6,710 bases of DNA, taken from NCBI GenBank assembly GCA_024639415.1, contig JAHEIK010000211.1, positions 1 through 6,710 on the forward strand, given 5' to 3'. Below are positions 1 to 6,158 of this stretch, piece after piece. This stretch comes from Planctomycetota bacterium. GTDB taxonomy: Bacteria > Planctomycetota > PLA2 > JAEUHO01. The position numbers and the translations under genes were made by a program. Positions within the stretch are counted from its first letter, which is position 1; every line of letters starts with the position of its first letter. A model generated the notes under the pieces. The model had not been told where the DNA came from and did no database searches. It saw only the letters and a list, made by a program, of their open reading frames with translations.

Positions 1-2721
1 CAGCACCGCCTCACCGAAGCGATCCGCGACGTCTTGATCGCGCCCCGGGTCGTCGTCGAGGAAATGGAGCGCCGTGAAGGCCGTGGTGATGTAGCCGCGA
101 CGCTGCATGTGCAGTCGTTCGCGACCGCTCTCCCCCTCCGGCGGCTTGCCCGTGGAGACCCAGGCCTCGTAGCGCAGGCGCTCGGTGTCGGAGGAAAAGG
201 CCACCTCGGACTGCGGGATCGCATAGCGGTTGTACTCGACGACGAGACGCGCTGTGGACTGCGCGATCGCCTTCGCGATGAAGGAGAACCACAGGTACGG
301 CCCGCGAATCGCCGAGCGCGGGCGGCTCAAGTCGAGCGCATGCAGCGCCTTGTTCTCACGCTTGTCGACGCGGCCGGACAGGCCGCGCATCTGACGCAGC
401 GCGGGGCTACCGATGAGCTGGTTCGTGGTGCGATTGTCGGACTCGGTGAAGAGGGCACCGTCGAGGCTGTCGCGGTAGAGCAGCAGAGCCCGCTCCATCG
501 CGTCGTTCATGCCCGCCAGCTCGCTGCCGTGCCGTGCGCGCACGAGCCAGTCCCGCATCGCATCGCAGAACGCCATCTCGCGCGACGGCCCGCCCCCGGG
601 GTAGACCTCGCCCAGCGCCAGCTCCTCCGGCGCAAACACGCGGCGGTCGAAGATCCGTGCATCGCGCCGGACGTGGCGCCCCTTGATCGCCTCGGTGAGC
701 GCGAGGAACTGCGCATTGACGGTCTGCTCGTAGAAGAACGTCGCCTGCCCCGCCAGGCGCTTGAGCCACCAACCCAGCGCGAGGATCAGCAGGCAGATCC
801 CGCCGAGCAAGATGATGACGTCGCCTACGAGCGGCTTCAGCATGCCCCAGAGGCTGTCGAGCAGCTCGCTCGGGATCGCGCGGCTGAGCAAGTCGACGAG
901 GAGGAAGGCGACCCCGAACAGCGCGAGCCGGTAGGCCGGGCGGAAGGCGCCGCGCATCATCGTGGTGCCCACGCGGTCCACGAACTCCGCCGGCGTGACC
1001 GTCCCGTAGAGGTCGGCCACCCAGAACCAGCGCTTGTGATGGCGCGAGAGCTCGGCGGAGATCGTGTGTGCCGCAGCGGCGGTCACTTCGGCGTCCGCCA
1101 TGTGCGGCGCCACGCGCGGGACGTAGCGCCTGACGATCGGCAGCCAGCGGAAGCCGGGCCGTGCGAACATGCGGACCGCCCGTGCCGCACGCGAGACGAA
1201 GTCCTGTCCGAGGTCGGCCTCGAGCTCGGTGGGTGAGACGTCGTCCAGGCGCCGCAGCATCTGCTCCGCCGGGATGTCGCGCACGCTGGCCGCGACCGCG
1301 CCCGCCGCCCGCGGCGGCCGTCGCGTCAGCCCCTGTGCCCGGGCCACGTCCAAGGCCTCGATACGCGTCCGTGCGACGCCCGCACGCTCGTCCCCCGGCG
1401 CCGCCTGAAGCAGGTCACGCCACTCGTCGTTCAGACGCGAGCGCAGGCGCCACACGCGGGCCGCGAGGCTCTCCGTCTCGCGCGCCGCCTGGGCGCGCTC
1501 CGCCCGATTGGGGTACAGCACGATGTTGTGGTTGAGCAGGTGGCCGTAGCGCCGCGCGAGCCGGTCGAAACCGCGGGCGAGGAAGGTGAACGCCCGCGCG
1601 ACGCGCGTCAGCCGGAAGATCCGCATCAGGCGGATGACCCGCAAGGAGCGGCTCTTGTCACCGCGTAGGTCGGCCACGCTGAGCATGCCCGTGGAGAGCA
1701 TCAACAGTCCGACCGGGACCGATGGCAGGAAGTCGATGACGAAGTGCCGCATCAGCCACATGCCGCGACCGCGCACCATCGAGAGCTTCACGAAGAACTC
1801 GGTGAGGAACACGAAGCACGCCAGCCCATCGGCGATCAGCAGCGCGATACGCACGTTCACGGGCAGGTCGAAGATGGACTCCACCAGCAGCGCGCCGAGC
1901 ACGAAGAAGATCAGCCACACGATCAGGCGATCGAAGTGGAACACGAAGCGCCGCCCGTAGCGGGCCTCGAGCCTCCACTGCAGGTCCCGCTCCTGGCGCT
2001 CGTAGCGCAACCGGCGCAGCTTGCGCTTGAGGCGACCGCGCTGCCGCTTGGGCACCGGCACGTGCTCGAGGTGCCACGCGACGTCCTCGGCCATGAGGTC
2101 GAGGTGCACCGCGGCGCGCCGCGCGACGAGGTCGTCAATGGACGTCAGGACGACGTCGGCGGCATCCGCCAGATGCGTCGCCCACGCGCGCTGCCGGGCG
2201 ACGCTGGGCGCCTCCTTGGCAATGGCCTCGAGGTAGGCCGCGCGCATGTCTTCGCGGCGATCACGCAGCGGCGGCGCCAGGTCGGCGTCGCGCCGCCGGG
2301 CGAGGGCCTCCCGGTCGAGCAGGGAGGCGTCGAGCAGTGCCTCGAAGCAGGCGGCGGCCTGTCCCGAAGACGCGGCCAGGTCGGCACTCGCACGCCAGTC
2401 GTCCGCGTCGTCGGCGACGAGGTGTTCGACGAGCTCGTCGGCGAGATCGATCTCCTCGGCGAGGCCCTGCTCGACGACCTGATCGCGCCAGTCCGCCGCG
2501 AGGACCAGGGCCGGCAGTCCACCATCGCTGCCGAACGTGGGATCTTCGTCGGCACAGCGTGCCGCGAAGGTGAGGAGGTCCTGCTCATATGTCGCCAGGC
2601 GGCGCGCCCGCTCAGGCGGCTCGCTGTCGCTGTCGGCTGTCAGGCCACGCAGACGCTCGCTCAGTTCATGGAGCGCGGAGTCGCCCTGTTCGCCGGCGCT
2701 GGACAGGCCCTCACCGCGCAC
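1..2721 (-). CDS. Large voltage-sensor-domain membrane protein, no canonical pore seen (3' end outside window)
   Basis: I translated this frame by hand from the reverse strand. It is open for 907 codons from 2721 to the left edge, so the C-terminus is missing. The start is GTG at 2721: a GGAGG Shine-Dalgarno lies 5 bases upstream and an in-frame TGA sits at 2754-2752. Domains: residues 1-225 are soluble, helical and acidic. Residues 225-258 are strongly basic. S1 is about 264-284, S2 290-313, S3 321-347, S4 357-380. S2 carries D298, F305 and E308, and S3 carries D330 in an IDFLPSVP context; these match the charge-transfer centre of Kv channels. S4 has Arg at 358, 361, 364, 367, 370, 373 and 376. 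What follows (388-590) is Arg/Ala-rich helix with coiled-coil character around 408-439, not S5-P-S6, and no TVGYG-like filter is present. Two more membrane helices lie at about 597-613 and 632-652, separated by only 19 residues. Residues 668-907 form an unrecognised region with an aromatic patch at 808-834. The voltage-sensor call is firm; the effector function is unknown. It could be annotated simply as 'ion transporter' by homology to S1-S4. Confidence 0.88.
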   Translation of the reverse strand, partial: MRGEGLSSAGEQGDSALHELSERLRGLTADSDSEPPERARRLATYEQDLLTFAARCADEDPTFGSDGGLPALVLAADWRDQVVEQGLAEEIDLADELVEHLVADDADDWRASADLAASSGQAAACFEALLDASLLDREALARRRDADLAPPLRDRREDMRAAYLEAIAKEAPSVARQRAWATHLADAADVVLTSIDDLVARRAAVHLDLMAEDVAWHLEHVPVPKRQRGRLKRKLRRLRYERQERDLQWRLEARYGRRFVFHFDRLIVWLIFFVLGALLVESIFDLPVNVRIALLIADGLACFVFLTEFFVKLSMVRGRGMWLMRHFVIDFLPSVPVGLLMLSTGMLSVADLRGDKSRSLRVIRLMRIFRLTRVARAFTFLARGFDRLARRYGHLLNHNIVLYPNRAERAQAARETESLAARVWRLRSRLNDEWRDLLQAAPGDERAGVARTRIEALDVARAQGLTRRPPRAAGAVAASVRDIPAEQMLRRLDDVSPTELEADLGQDFVSRAARAVRMFARPGFRWLPIVRRYVPRVAPHMADAEVTAAAAHTISAELSRHHKRWFWVADLYGTVTPAEFVDRVGTTMMRGAFRPAYRLALFGVAFLLVDLLSRAIPSELLDSLWGMLKPLVGDVIILLGGICLLILALGWWLKRLAGQATFFYEQTVNAQFLALTEAIKGRHVRRDARIFDRRVFAPEELALGEVYPGGGPSREMAFCDAMRDWLVRARHGSELAGMNDAMERALLLYRDSLDGALFTESDNRTTNQLIGSPALRQMRGLSGRVDKRENKALHALDLSRPRSAIRGPYLWFSFIAKAIAQSTARLVVEYNRYAIPQSEVAFSSDTERLRYEAWVSTGKPPEGESGRERLHMQRRGYITTAFTALHFLDDDPGRDQDVADRFGEAVL

Positions 2722-2726
2722 CGTCG

Positions 2727-2731
2727 CCTCC
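2727..2731 (-). promoter_or_regulatory. Shine-Dalgarno deciding the GTG start of the voltage-sensor gene
   Basis: Read on the minus strand, GGAGG lies 5 bases before GTG at 2721. The only other early starts in this frame are CTG codons without such a site. The first ATG is codon 159 (at 2247), which has no comparable upstream purine tract. The site therefore fixes the N-terminus. Confidence 0.7.
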
Positions 2732-2753
2732 GCCCGCTCGACTCGAAGCGATC

Positions 2754-2782
2754 AATCTACGCGTGGGGCGTGGGGGGACCAA
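2754..2782 (-). promoter_or_regulatory. Weak sigma-70-like promoter candidate for the voltage-sensor gene
   Basis: On the minus strand TTGGTC (2782-2777) and TAGATT (2759-2754) are separated by 17 bases. The matches to consensus are only 3/6 and 4/6. Transcription would start near 2747, leaving a leader of about 26 bases containing the GGAGG site. The spacing and placement are right but the boxes are poor, so this is a guess. Confidence 0.2.
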
Positions 2783-2850
2783 GGGGCGGCGGTGTGACCA
2801 ACGAGCCTCCTCGCGCGATGGCAGGGGGCGACCGCGCCCTCAAGAACCGA

Positions 2851-2856
2851 AAGGAA
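2851..2856 (+). promoter_or_regulatory. Ribosome binding site of the exported cysteine-rich protein gene
   Basis: AAGGAA lies 5 bases upstream of ATG at 2862. It supports this start over the longer in-frame extension upstream, whose translation would be Arg/Pro-rich and would bury the signal peptide. Confidence 0.55.
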
Positions 2857-2861
2857 CGCCC

Positions 2862-3986
2862 ATGCCCCAACCCCCTAGCGCTCCGCGCCCGACGGAGGTC
2901 CATGGCTGCGGACGCCTCGTCCTGCGCCTTCTCACCCCCCTGCTGCTGGCCTGCACCTGGCTCGCAGCCCCACCCGCTGCGCTCGCCGACGGGTGCGCGG
3001 GCTGCCCGTCCCCGTCGCTCAGTGATCTCCAGGGAGCACCGGGCTTCGGGCTCGCGAGCCGGAAGGACTTCCTCGGGCGCAGCAAGCAGGACTACTACAT
3101 CCTCGACAAGGGCGAATGCGAGGCGCACATCCAGGGCATTCCGGTCATCACGATCGAGGACACGTGGCTGGCCCTGCGAGCCTCCGGGGAGGTCTGGAAT
3201 TGCCCCCACTCGAAGTCGTCCGACACGATCACGGTGGAAGCCGCGTCCTCGGACAGCACGGAGTGGTCCTTCACCGTCACGCTGGGCTCCGAGTTGGGCC
3301 CCGTCGGCGCGACCCTCAAGCGCGAGATCCAGATGGGCAGGACGACGGGTAGCACGGTGACCGAAGTCACGCGCGTCTCCAAGACCATCACCCCGACGTT
3401 CTGCCACCGCATCCAGTGGGATGCGTACTTCGTGGTCGCCAAGGTCAAGGCCGTCGGCCACTACGCGTTCAAGCAGCGCTGGGCGTGGTGGACGAAGAAC
3501 ACGGTCACGGGCTCGACGCAGGTACACGCCAGCGGCGATGTCTACATGGACTGCGGCAGCGGCTCGCTGGTGCTGACGCGCAAGGCGCCGCTCGCAGGTC
3601 ACTTCGAACTGACACGCCGGGGCTGCGATGGACCCGAGTGCGTGCACATCACGCCCAAGCGCCTCGGCATGTTTCCGCCCTGGGTGCCGCCGGGGGGCGC
3701 CCTGCCGGACGCGGAGCCCGCAGACGACGCGCCGCTCGACGAGACGCCCGGAGACACCCCCGAAGAGGTTCCCGAAGAGGAAGCTGGCACCGCGCCGGAG
3801 CCGGCGACGTCCTCGGGTGACTCAACAGAGCCGGAGAGTCCTCGCGAGCCGGAGGCGAGCGCGCCGACGGCGACGGCACCACCGTCCAGCGCAGATCTAG
3901 GCGAGGCTCCCACAGGCTCCGCGGCGGACCCGTTGACGGATCCCCTGGCGGATCCCCTGGCGGATCCCCTGAAGAGGGCACCGTGA
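2862..3986 (+). CDS. Exported eight-cysteine beta-type protein with acidic Pro-rich repeat tail, function unknown
   Basis: This gene encodes 374 residues starting at ATG 2862. A Sec signal peptide spans about 1-42 (hydrophobic core 18-36, likely cleavage after PAALA before D43), so the protein acts outside the cytoplasm. The mature part has eight cysteines (45, 48, 86, 114, 181, 231, 255, 260), enough for four disulfides. Residues 120-235 are rich in Ser/Thr with alternating polar and hydrophobic residues (EWSFTVTLG near 134-142, a Thr/Ser/charged stretch 151-176, WDAYFVVAKVKAVGHYAF at 186-203), which suggests long beta strands and a hairpin. Such a pattern recalls aerolysin-like proteins, but I cannot assign a family. 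From about 277 the chain becomes acidic and Pro/Ala/Glu-rich, probably disordered, and ends in four DPL-type repeats. There is no C-terminal anchor. It is the first gene of an operon; its TGA overlaps the ATG of the TPR gene. An LLAC at 28-31 resembles a lipobox, so a lipoprotein is a less likely alternative. Confidence 0.85.
   Translation: MPQPPSAPRPTEVHGCGRLVLRLLTPLLLACTWLAAPPAALADGCAGCPSPSLSDLQGAPGFGLASRKDFLGRSKQDYYILDKGECEAHIQGIPVITIEDTWLALRASGEVWNCPHSKSSDTITVEAASSDSTEWSFTVTLGSELGPVGATLKREIQMGRTTGSTVTEVTRVSKTITPTFCHRIQWDAYFVVAKVKAVGHYAFKQRWAWWTKNTVTGSTQVHASGDVYMDCGSGSLVLTRKAPLAGHFELTRRGCDGPECVHITPKRLGMFPPWVPPGGALPDAEPADDAPLDETPGDTPEEVPEEEAGTAPEPATSSGDSTEPESPREPEASAPTATAPPSSADLGEAPTGSAADPLTDPLADPLADPLKRAP
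3924..3971 (+). repeat. Four tandem 12-base units coding for (A/T)DPL
   Basis: The units begin at 3924, 3936, 3948 and 3960. The last two are identical (GCGGATCCCCTG), the second differs at its first base, and the first has diverged at two third positions and one leucine codon base. Each unit is four codons, so copy number can change without a frameshift. They encode residues 355-370 of the exported protein, at the very end of its acidic tail. Confidence 0.9.
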
Positions 3987-5422
3987 TGCGGCCGCCGCGC
4001 CTGCGGTGCCCCGGCGGCCTGCGCCGGGGCACCCTCGCCGCCCTGTTGCTCCTCGCCTGGGCCGCGCACGCAGGCGCGGAGGACGCGCCCCTGCCCAAGG
4101 GCACCACGCCGTACCGTGCCATCCCGCCCTACCTGCCCTACAGCTTGAAGGACGCAGCCGGCGTGGCCACGTGGTGCGACGCGGCTGCCGAGCAGGGGCA
4201 CCGTGAGCGCGGAACGCGCCGCGGCGGCGACCTGCTCTTTGCTGCGGCCGAGGTGCGGCGCAACCACCTGCGTGACGTGGCCCGCGCGTCCGCACTGTAC
4301 GAGGCAGCCGCGGAGGCCTATCCCGCGGGGGACATCACGCGTGCCGTCCTGCTCGTGCGGCGGCTCGCCCACGAGCTGGACCGGGGCAACGCACCGGTGG
4401 CGACGAGCGTGCTGACGAGTCTGGAGGACTACCTCCAGCTCCGGCCCCCGCGCGACCTCGGACAAGCGGAACTCGAGCGCTGGACCGCCTGGGACGAGGA
4501 GCGACGCCTGCAGCTTCCGTTGCACGTCGCAAGGCACCACACGTCGGAGGGGCGCTTCCGTGCTGCGGGCGCAGTGCGCGAGCGCCTCGCCACGCAAGAG
4601 GCCGCGGCCATCCCGCGCACGCGCCGCCTGCTCTTGCTGGAGCAGGCGGCGCGTGACTACTACCGGGCCGGTGCGCGCGAGGACGCCCTACGCGCCGTAG
4701 ATGGAGCGATCGATCTCACGGACGAGGAGGGCCGCGGAGCAACGCTGCGCCTCTGGAGGCTGTACGCCAAGCACGGCATGCTGAGCGCGCAGGCCCATCC
4801 CGCCATGACCGGACACTGGCCGGGGGCGCCGTTCGAGAGCGATGTGCGCGCGTACCTGCGTCGGCTCGGGGGAGGCCCGGGTGGCTCGACCCACTACCTC
4901 TCGCTCGCCTCCAGGGCCTACGCCGCCAAGCGCTTCGAGCTTGCGCTGGAGATCTACCTCCTCGCGCTGCGCGACGTCGGCCTCGTCGAGGAGGCGCGCA
5001 GGGATGCCGCGGTGTGGCGCGGACTGCTCATGGGCTACTGCGCGGCGATGGAGCTCGAGGCGTTCGACGAGGCGGAGCGCATCCTCGAGATGGTCGAGCG
5101 CATCGCCGACGAACCGATTGCCGAGAAGGACGCGTACGTCGTGGCCCTGGCCAAGGCACGCAGGTGGGCCGCCGAACGCCCGCTGCGCGATGAGGCCCGC
5201 CTTAGGCTGCGTGCTGCCAAGCGGGCAAGAGCCGAGCGCAAGTCGCGCGAGGGCTCCACGCGTCGACCGGGGGCCCGCATCGAGACGGGCGACGAGCCGG
5301 CGCAGACGTCGAGCCCGTCGCCGACCGAGCCGCCGGACGACCTACCGCTCTGGCTCGTGCTCCTGGCCGGCGTGTCGCTGGCCTGCGCCGTGGTCGGCGT
5401 GCTCGTGCTGCGGCGCCGCTAG
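3986..5422 (+). CDS. Exported, C-terminally membrane-anchored TPR-like helical-repeat protein
   Basis: This gene encodes 478 residues. The ATG at 3986 overlaps the upstream TGA (TGATG); a GTG one codon earlier is possible, but the AGAGGG at 3973-3978 is better spaced for the ATG. The signal peptide has a basic n-region (R2-R14), a core at about 17-28 and cleavage near A31/E32. The mature part is almost all helix, with TPR-like units at about 96-130, 220-244 (YYRAGAREDALRAVDGAI) and 305-329 (RAYAAKRFELALEIYLLAL), and a further helical pair at 343-373. A basic region (391-431) and a Ser/Pro linker lead to one transmembrane helix (453-475) ending in RRR, so the repeat domain should face the periplasm with the tip in the cytoplasm. 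TPR arrays usually bind proteins; the translational coupling makes the upstream exported protein the natural partner. No catalytic motif is visible, and no specific family is recognised. Confidence 0.87.
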   Translation: MRPPRLRCPGGLRRGTLAALLLLAWAAHAGAEDAPLPKGTTPYRAIPPYLPYSLKDAAGVATWCDAAAEQGHRERGTRRGGDLLFAAAEVRRNHLRDVARASALYEAAAEAYPAGDITRAVLLVRRLAHELDRGNAPVATSVLTSLEDYLQLRPPRDLGQAELERWTAWDEERRLQLPLHVARHHTSEGRFRAAGAVRERLATQEAAAIPRTRRLLLLEQAARDYYRAGAREDALRAVDGAIDLTDEEGRGATLRLWRLYAKHGMLSAQAHPAMTGHWPGAPFESDVRAYLRRLGGGPGGSTHYLSLASRAYAAKRFELALEIYLLALRDVGLVEEARRDAAVWRGLLMGYCAAMELEAFDEAERILEMVERIADEPIAEKDAYVVALAKARRWAAERPLRDEARLRLRAAKRARAERKSREGSTRRPGARIETGDEPAQTSSPSPTEPPDDLPLWLVLLAGVSLACAVVGVLVLRRR

Positions 5423-6144
5423 CGCGTGGCACGCCGGATGACCTGCGGCGGCGGCAGATGCCGCAGGTGCGCCGGCGGCGGCGTGGTCCACGGCGGATAG
5501 ACCCGCTGCGGCTCGTCGCGCACGAGTCGCTCGCGGTAGGCGAGGTAGGCCGCCTTGCGCTGCGCCGCTGAAGCATCCGGCGCGAGGCCCAGCGCATCCT
5601 GCTTCTCCAGCTCGCGGACGGCGAACACGGCACTGCGACCGCCCCAGGCGACCAGCAGGGGGAGCTCCCCCACCCAGTTCAGGACCGTGAAGGGGCTGGT
5701 GGCGTAGGCGAACGGGTAGCGCATGCTGTCGCGCAGCGTCATGGGACCGATGAGCGGGACATCCGCGTAGATGCCCGGGCCGAGCCCCCAGACGCCCAGC
5801 GTCTGCCCGAAGTCCTCTTCGTAGCGCGGGATGCCCAGGTGGCTCGCCACGTCGAGCACCCCCCCGAGCGCCAGGGTGTTGACGACGAGGCGCTGGAGGT
5901 CGCTGTGCGCGCGGCCCAGCTTGCCTTGCAGGAGGTTGTTCGCGAACACGTCCGTGTACGCGATGTTGTCGACGGCGTTGCGCAGCGGCACGCGGACGAC
6001 GGCCGGCACGTTCGTGCGGTAATGCTCACGCACGCCGGACAGGGTCGACGGGTCGGCAGCGGCTTGGCCTTCGCGCGACGGCTGCGACGCGCATGCGGCA
6101 ACCAGGGGAGCCAGCAGGACGAGCAGGAGCTTCGCAGCGCGCAT
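5419..6144 (-). CDS. mlaA: MlaA/VacJ-family outer-membrane lipoprotein, short N-terminal region
   Basis: This gene encodes 241 residues. ATG 6144 is chosen because AGGAGGG lies just upstream and the next residues form a lipoprotein signal (lipobox VAAC, lipidated C18). MlaA removes misplaced phospholipids from the outer leaflet of the outer membrane and passes them to the periplasmic MlaC shuttle. Family signatures: NLLQGK at 70-75, the VNTLALGGVLDVA stretch at 88-100, and the hallmark EEDFGQTLGVWGLGPGIY followed by PLIGPMTLRD at 109-139. The usual first block after the lipid anchor (DPxExxNRxxxxFN and the first helix) is missing: only about 20 residues separate C18 from the part aligning with the Y-x-x-x-x-P-x-x-x-R region. 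The tail (190-241) is longer and Pro-rich. It is second in a pair after a CPBP protease. Its TAG shares bases with the TAG of the convergent TPR gene. Family assignment is firm; activity with the shortened N-terminus is uncertain. Confidence 0.9.
   Translation of the reverse strand: MRAAKLLLVLLAPLVAACASQPSREGQAAADPSTLSGVREHYRTNVPAVVRVPLRNAVDNIAYTDVFANNLLQGKLGRAHSDLQRLVVNTLALGGVLDVASHLGIPRYEEDFGQTLGVWGLGPGIYADVPLIGPMTLRDSMRYPFAYATSPFTVLNWVGELPLLVAWGGRSAVFAVRELEKQDALGLAPDASAAQRKAAYLAYRERLVRDEPQRVYPPWTTPPPAHLRHLPPPQVIRRATR
5441..5468. other. Perfect 9-bp GC-rich inverted repeat past the end of the TPR operon
   Basis: ACCTGCGGC (5441-5449) pairs with GCCGCAGGT (5460-5468) around a 10-base loop. 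It begins 19 bases after the TAG of the plus-strand TPR gene and lies inside the last codons of the mlaA-like gene. A plus-strand transcript could fold here and be protected or stopped, but no T-run follows, so a standard intrinsic terminator is not supported. Confidence 0.35.
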
Positions 6145-6150
6145 CCCCAG

Positions 6151-6158
6151 CCCTCCTA
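6151..6158 (-). promoter_or_regulatory. Shine-Dalgarno of the mlaA-like gene overlapping the upstream stop codon
   Basis: Read on the minus strand, TAGGAGGG occupies 6158-6151. Its first three bases are the TAG stop of the CPBP gene and the rest is a near-perfect ribosome site, with 6 bases to ATG at 6144. A terminating ribosome would cover this site, which suggests coupled translation. Confidence 0.75.

Larger units (their letters stand above)
2722..2861. promoter_or_regulatory. Divergent intergenic region, G-rich
   Basis: These 140 bases separate the GTG of the minus-strand voltage-sensor gene from the ATG of the plus-strand exported-protein operon, so promoters for both should lie here. 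A 7-base direct repeat, GCGTGGG, occupies 2761-2767 and 2768-2774 and runs into further G runs at 2772-2777 and 2783-2786. No strong sigma-70 pair is visible for the plus strand. A weak minus-strand candidate is listed separately. I see no open frame of its own here. Confidence 0.55.

Noticed and set aside
34..1236. A 400-codon open frame on the plus strand.
   Set aside because: Its product is Arg/Ala/Glu/Pro-rich without motifs and lies antisense to the voltage-sensor frame, which shows clear membrane helices and conserved residues. High GC makes such antisense frames common.
2765..2800. A G-quadruplex in the divergent intergenic region.
   Set aside because: Only three runs of three or more G lie close together; a fourth is too far away, so only a weak two-layer form is possible.
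2949..2954. LLAC at residues 28-31 of the exported protein as a lipobox.
   Set aside because: The hydrophobic core continues past the Cys to a good signal peptidase I site (PAALA before D43), so an ordinary secreted protein is more likely, though not certain.
1744..3360. A 538-codon plus-strand frame crossing from the voltage-sensor gene into the exported-protein gene.
   Set aside because: It spans the divergent intergenic region, is rich in His/Gln/Arg then Ser/Arg, and runs out of frame over a gene with a clean signal peptide and ribosome site. It is a GC artefact.
2757..3647. A 296-codon minus-strand frame opposite the exported protein.
   Set aside because: Arg/Gly/Ala-rich shadow with no motif; the plus-strand frame has a signal peptide, cysteine pattern and operon coupling.
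3599..4597. A 332-codon minus-strand frame opposite the operon junction.
   Set aside because: Its low-complexity Gly/Ser stretch is just the reverse of the acidic repeat tail; no start-site or domain support.
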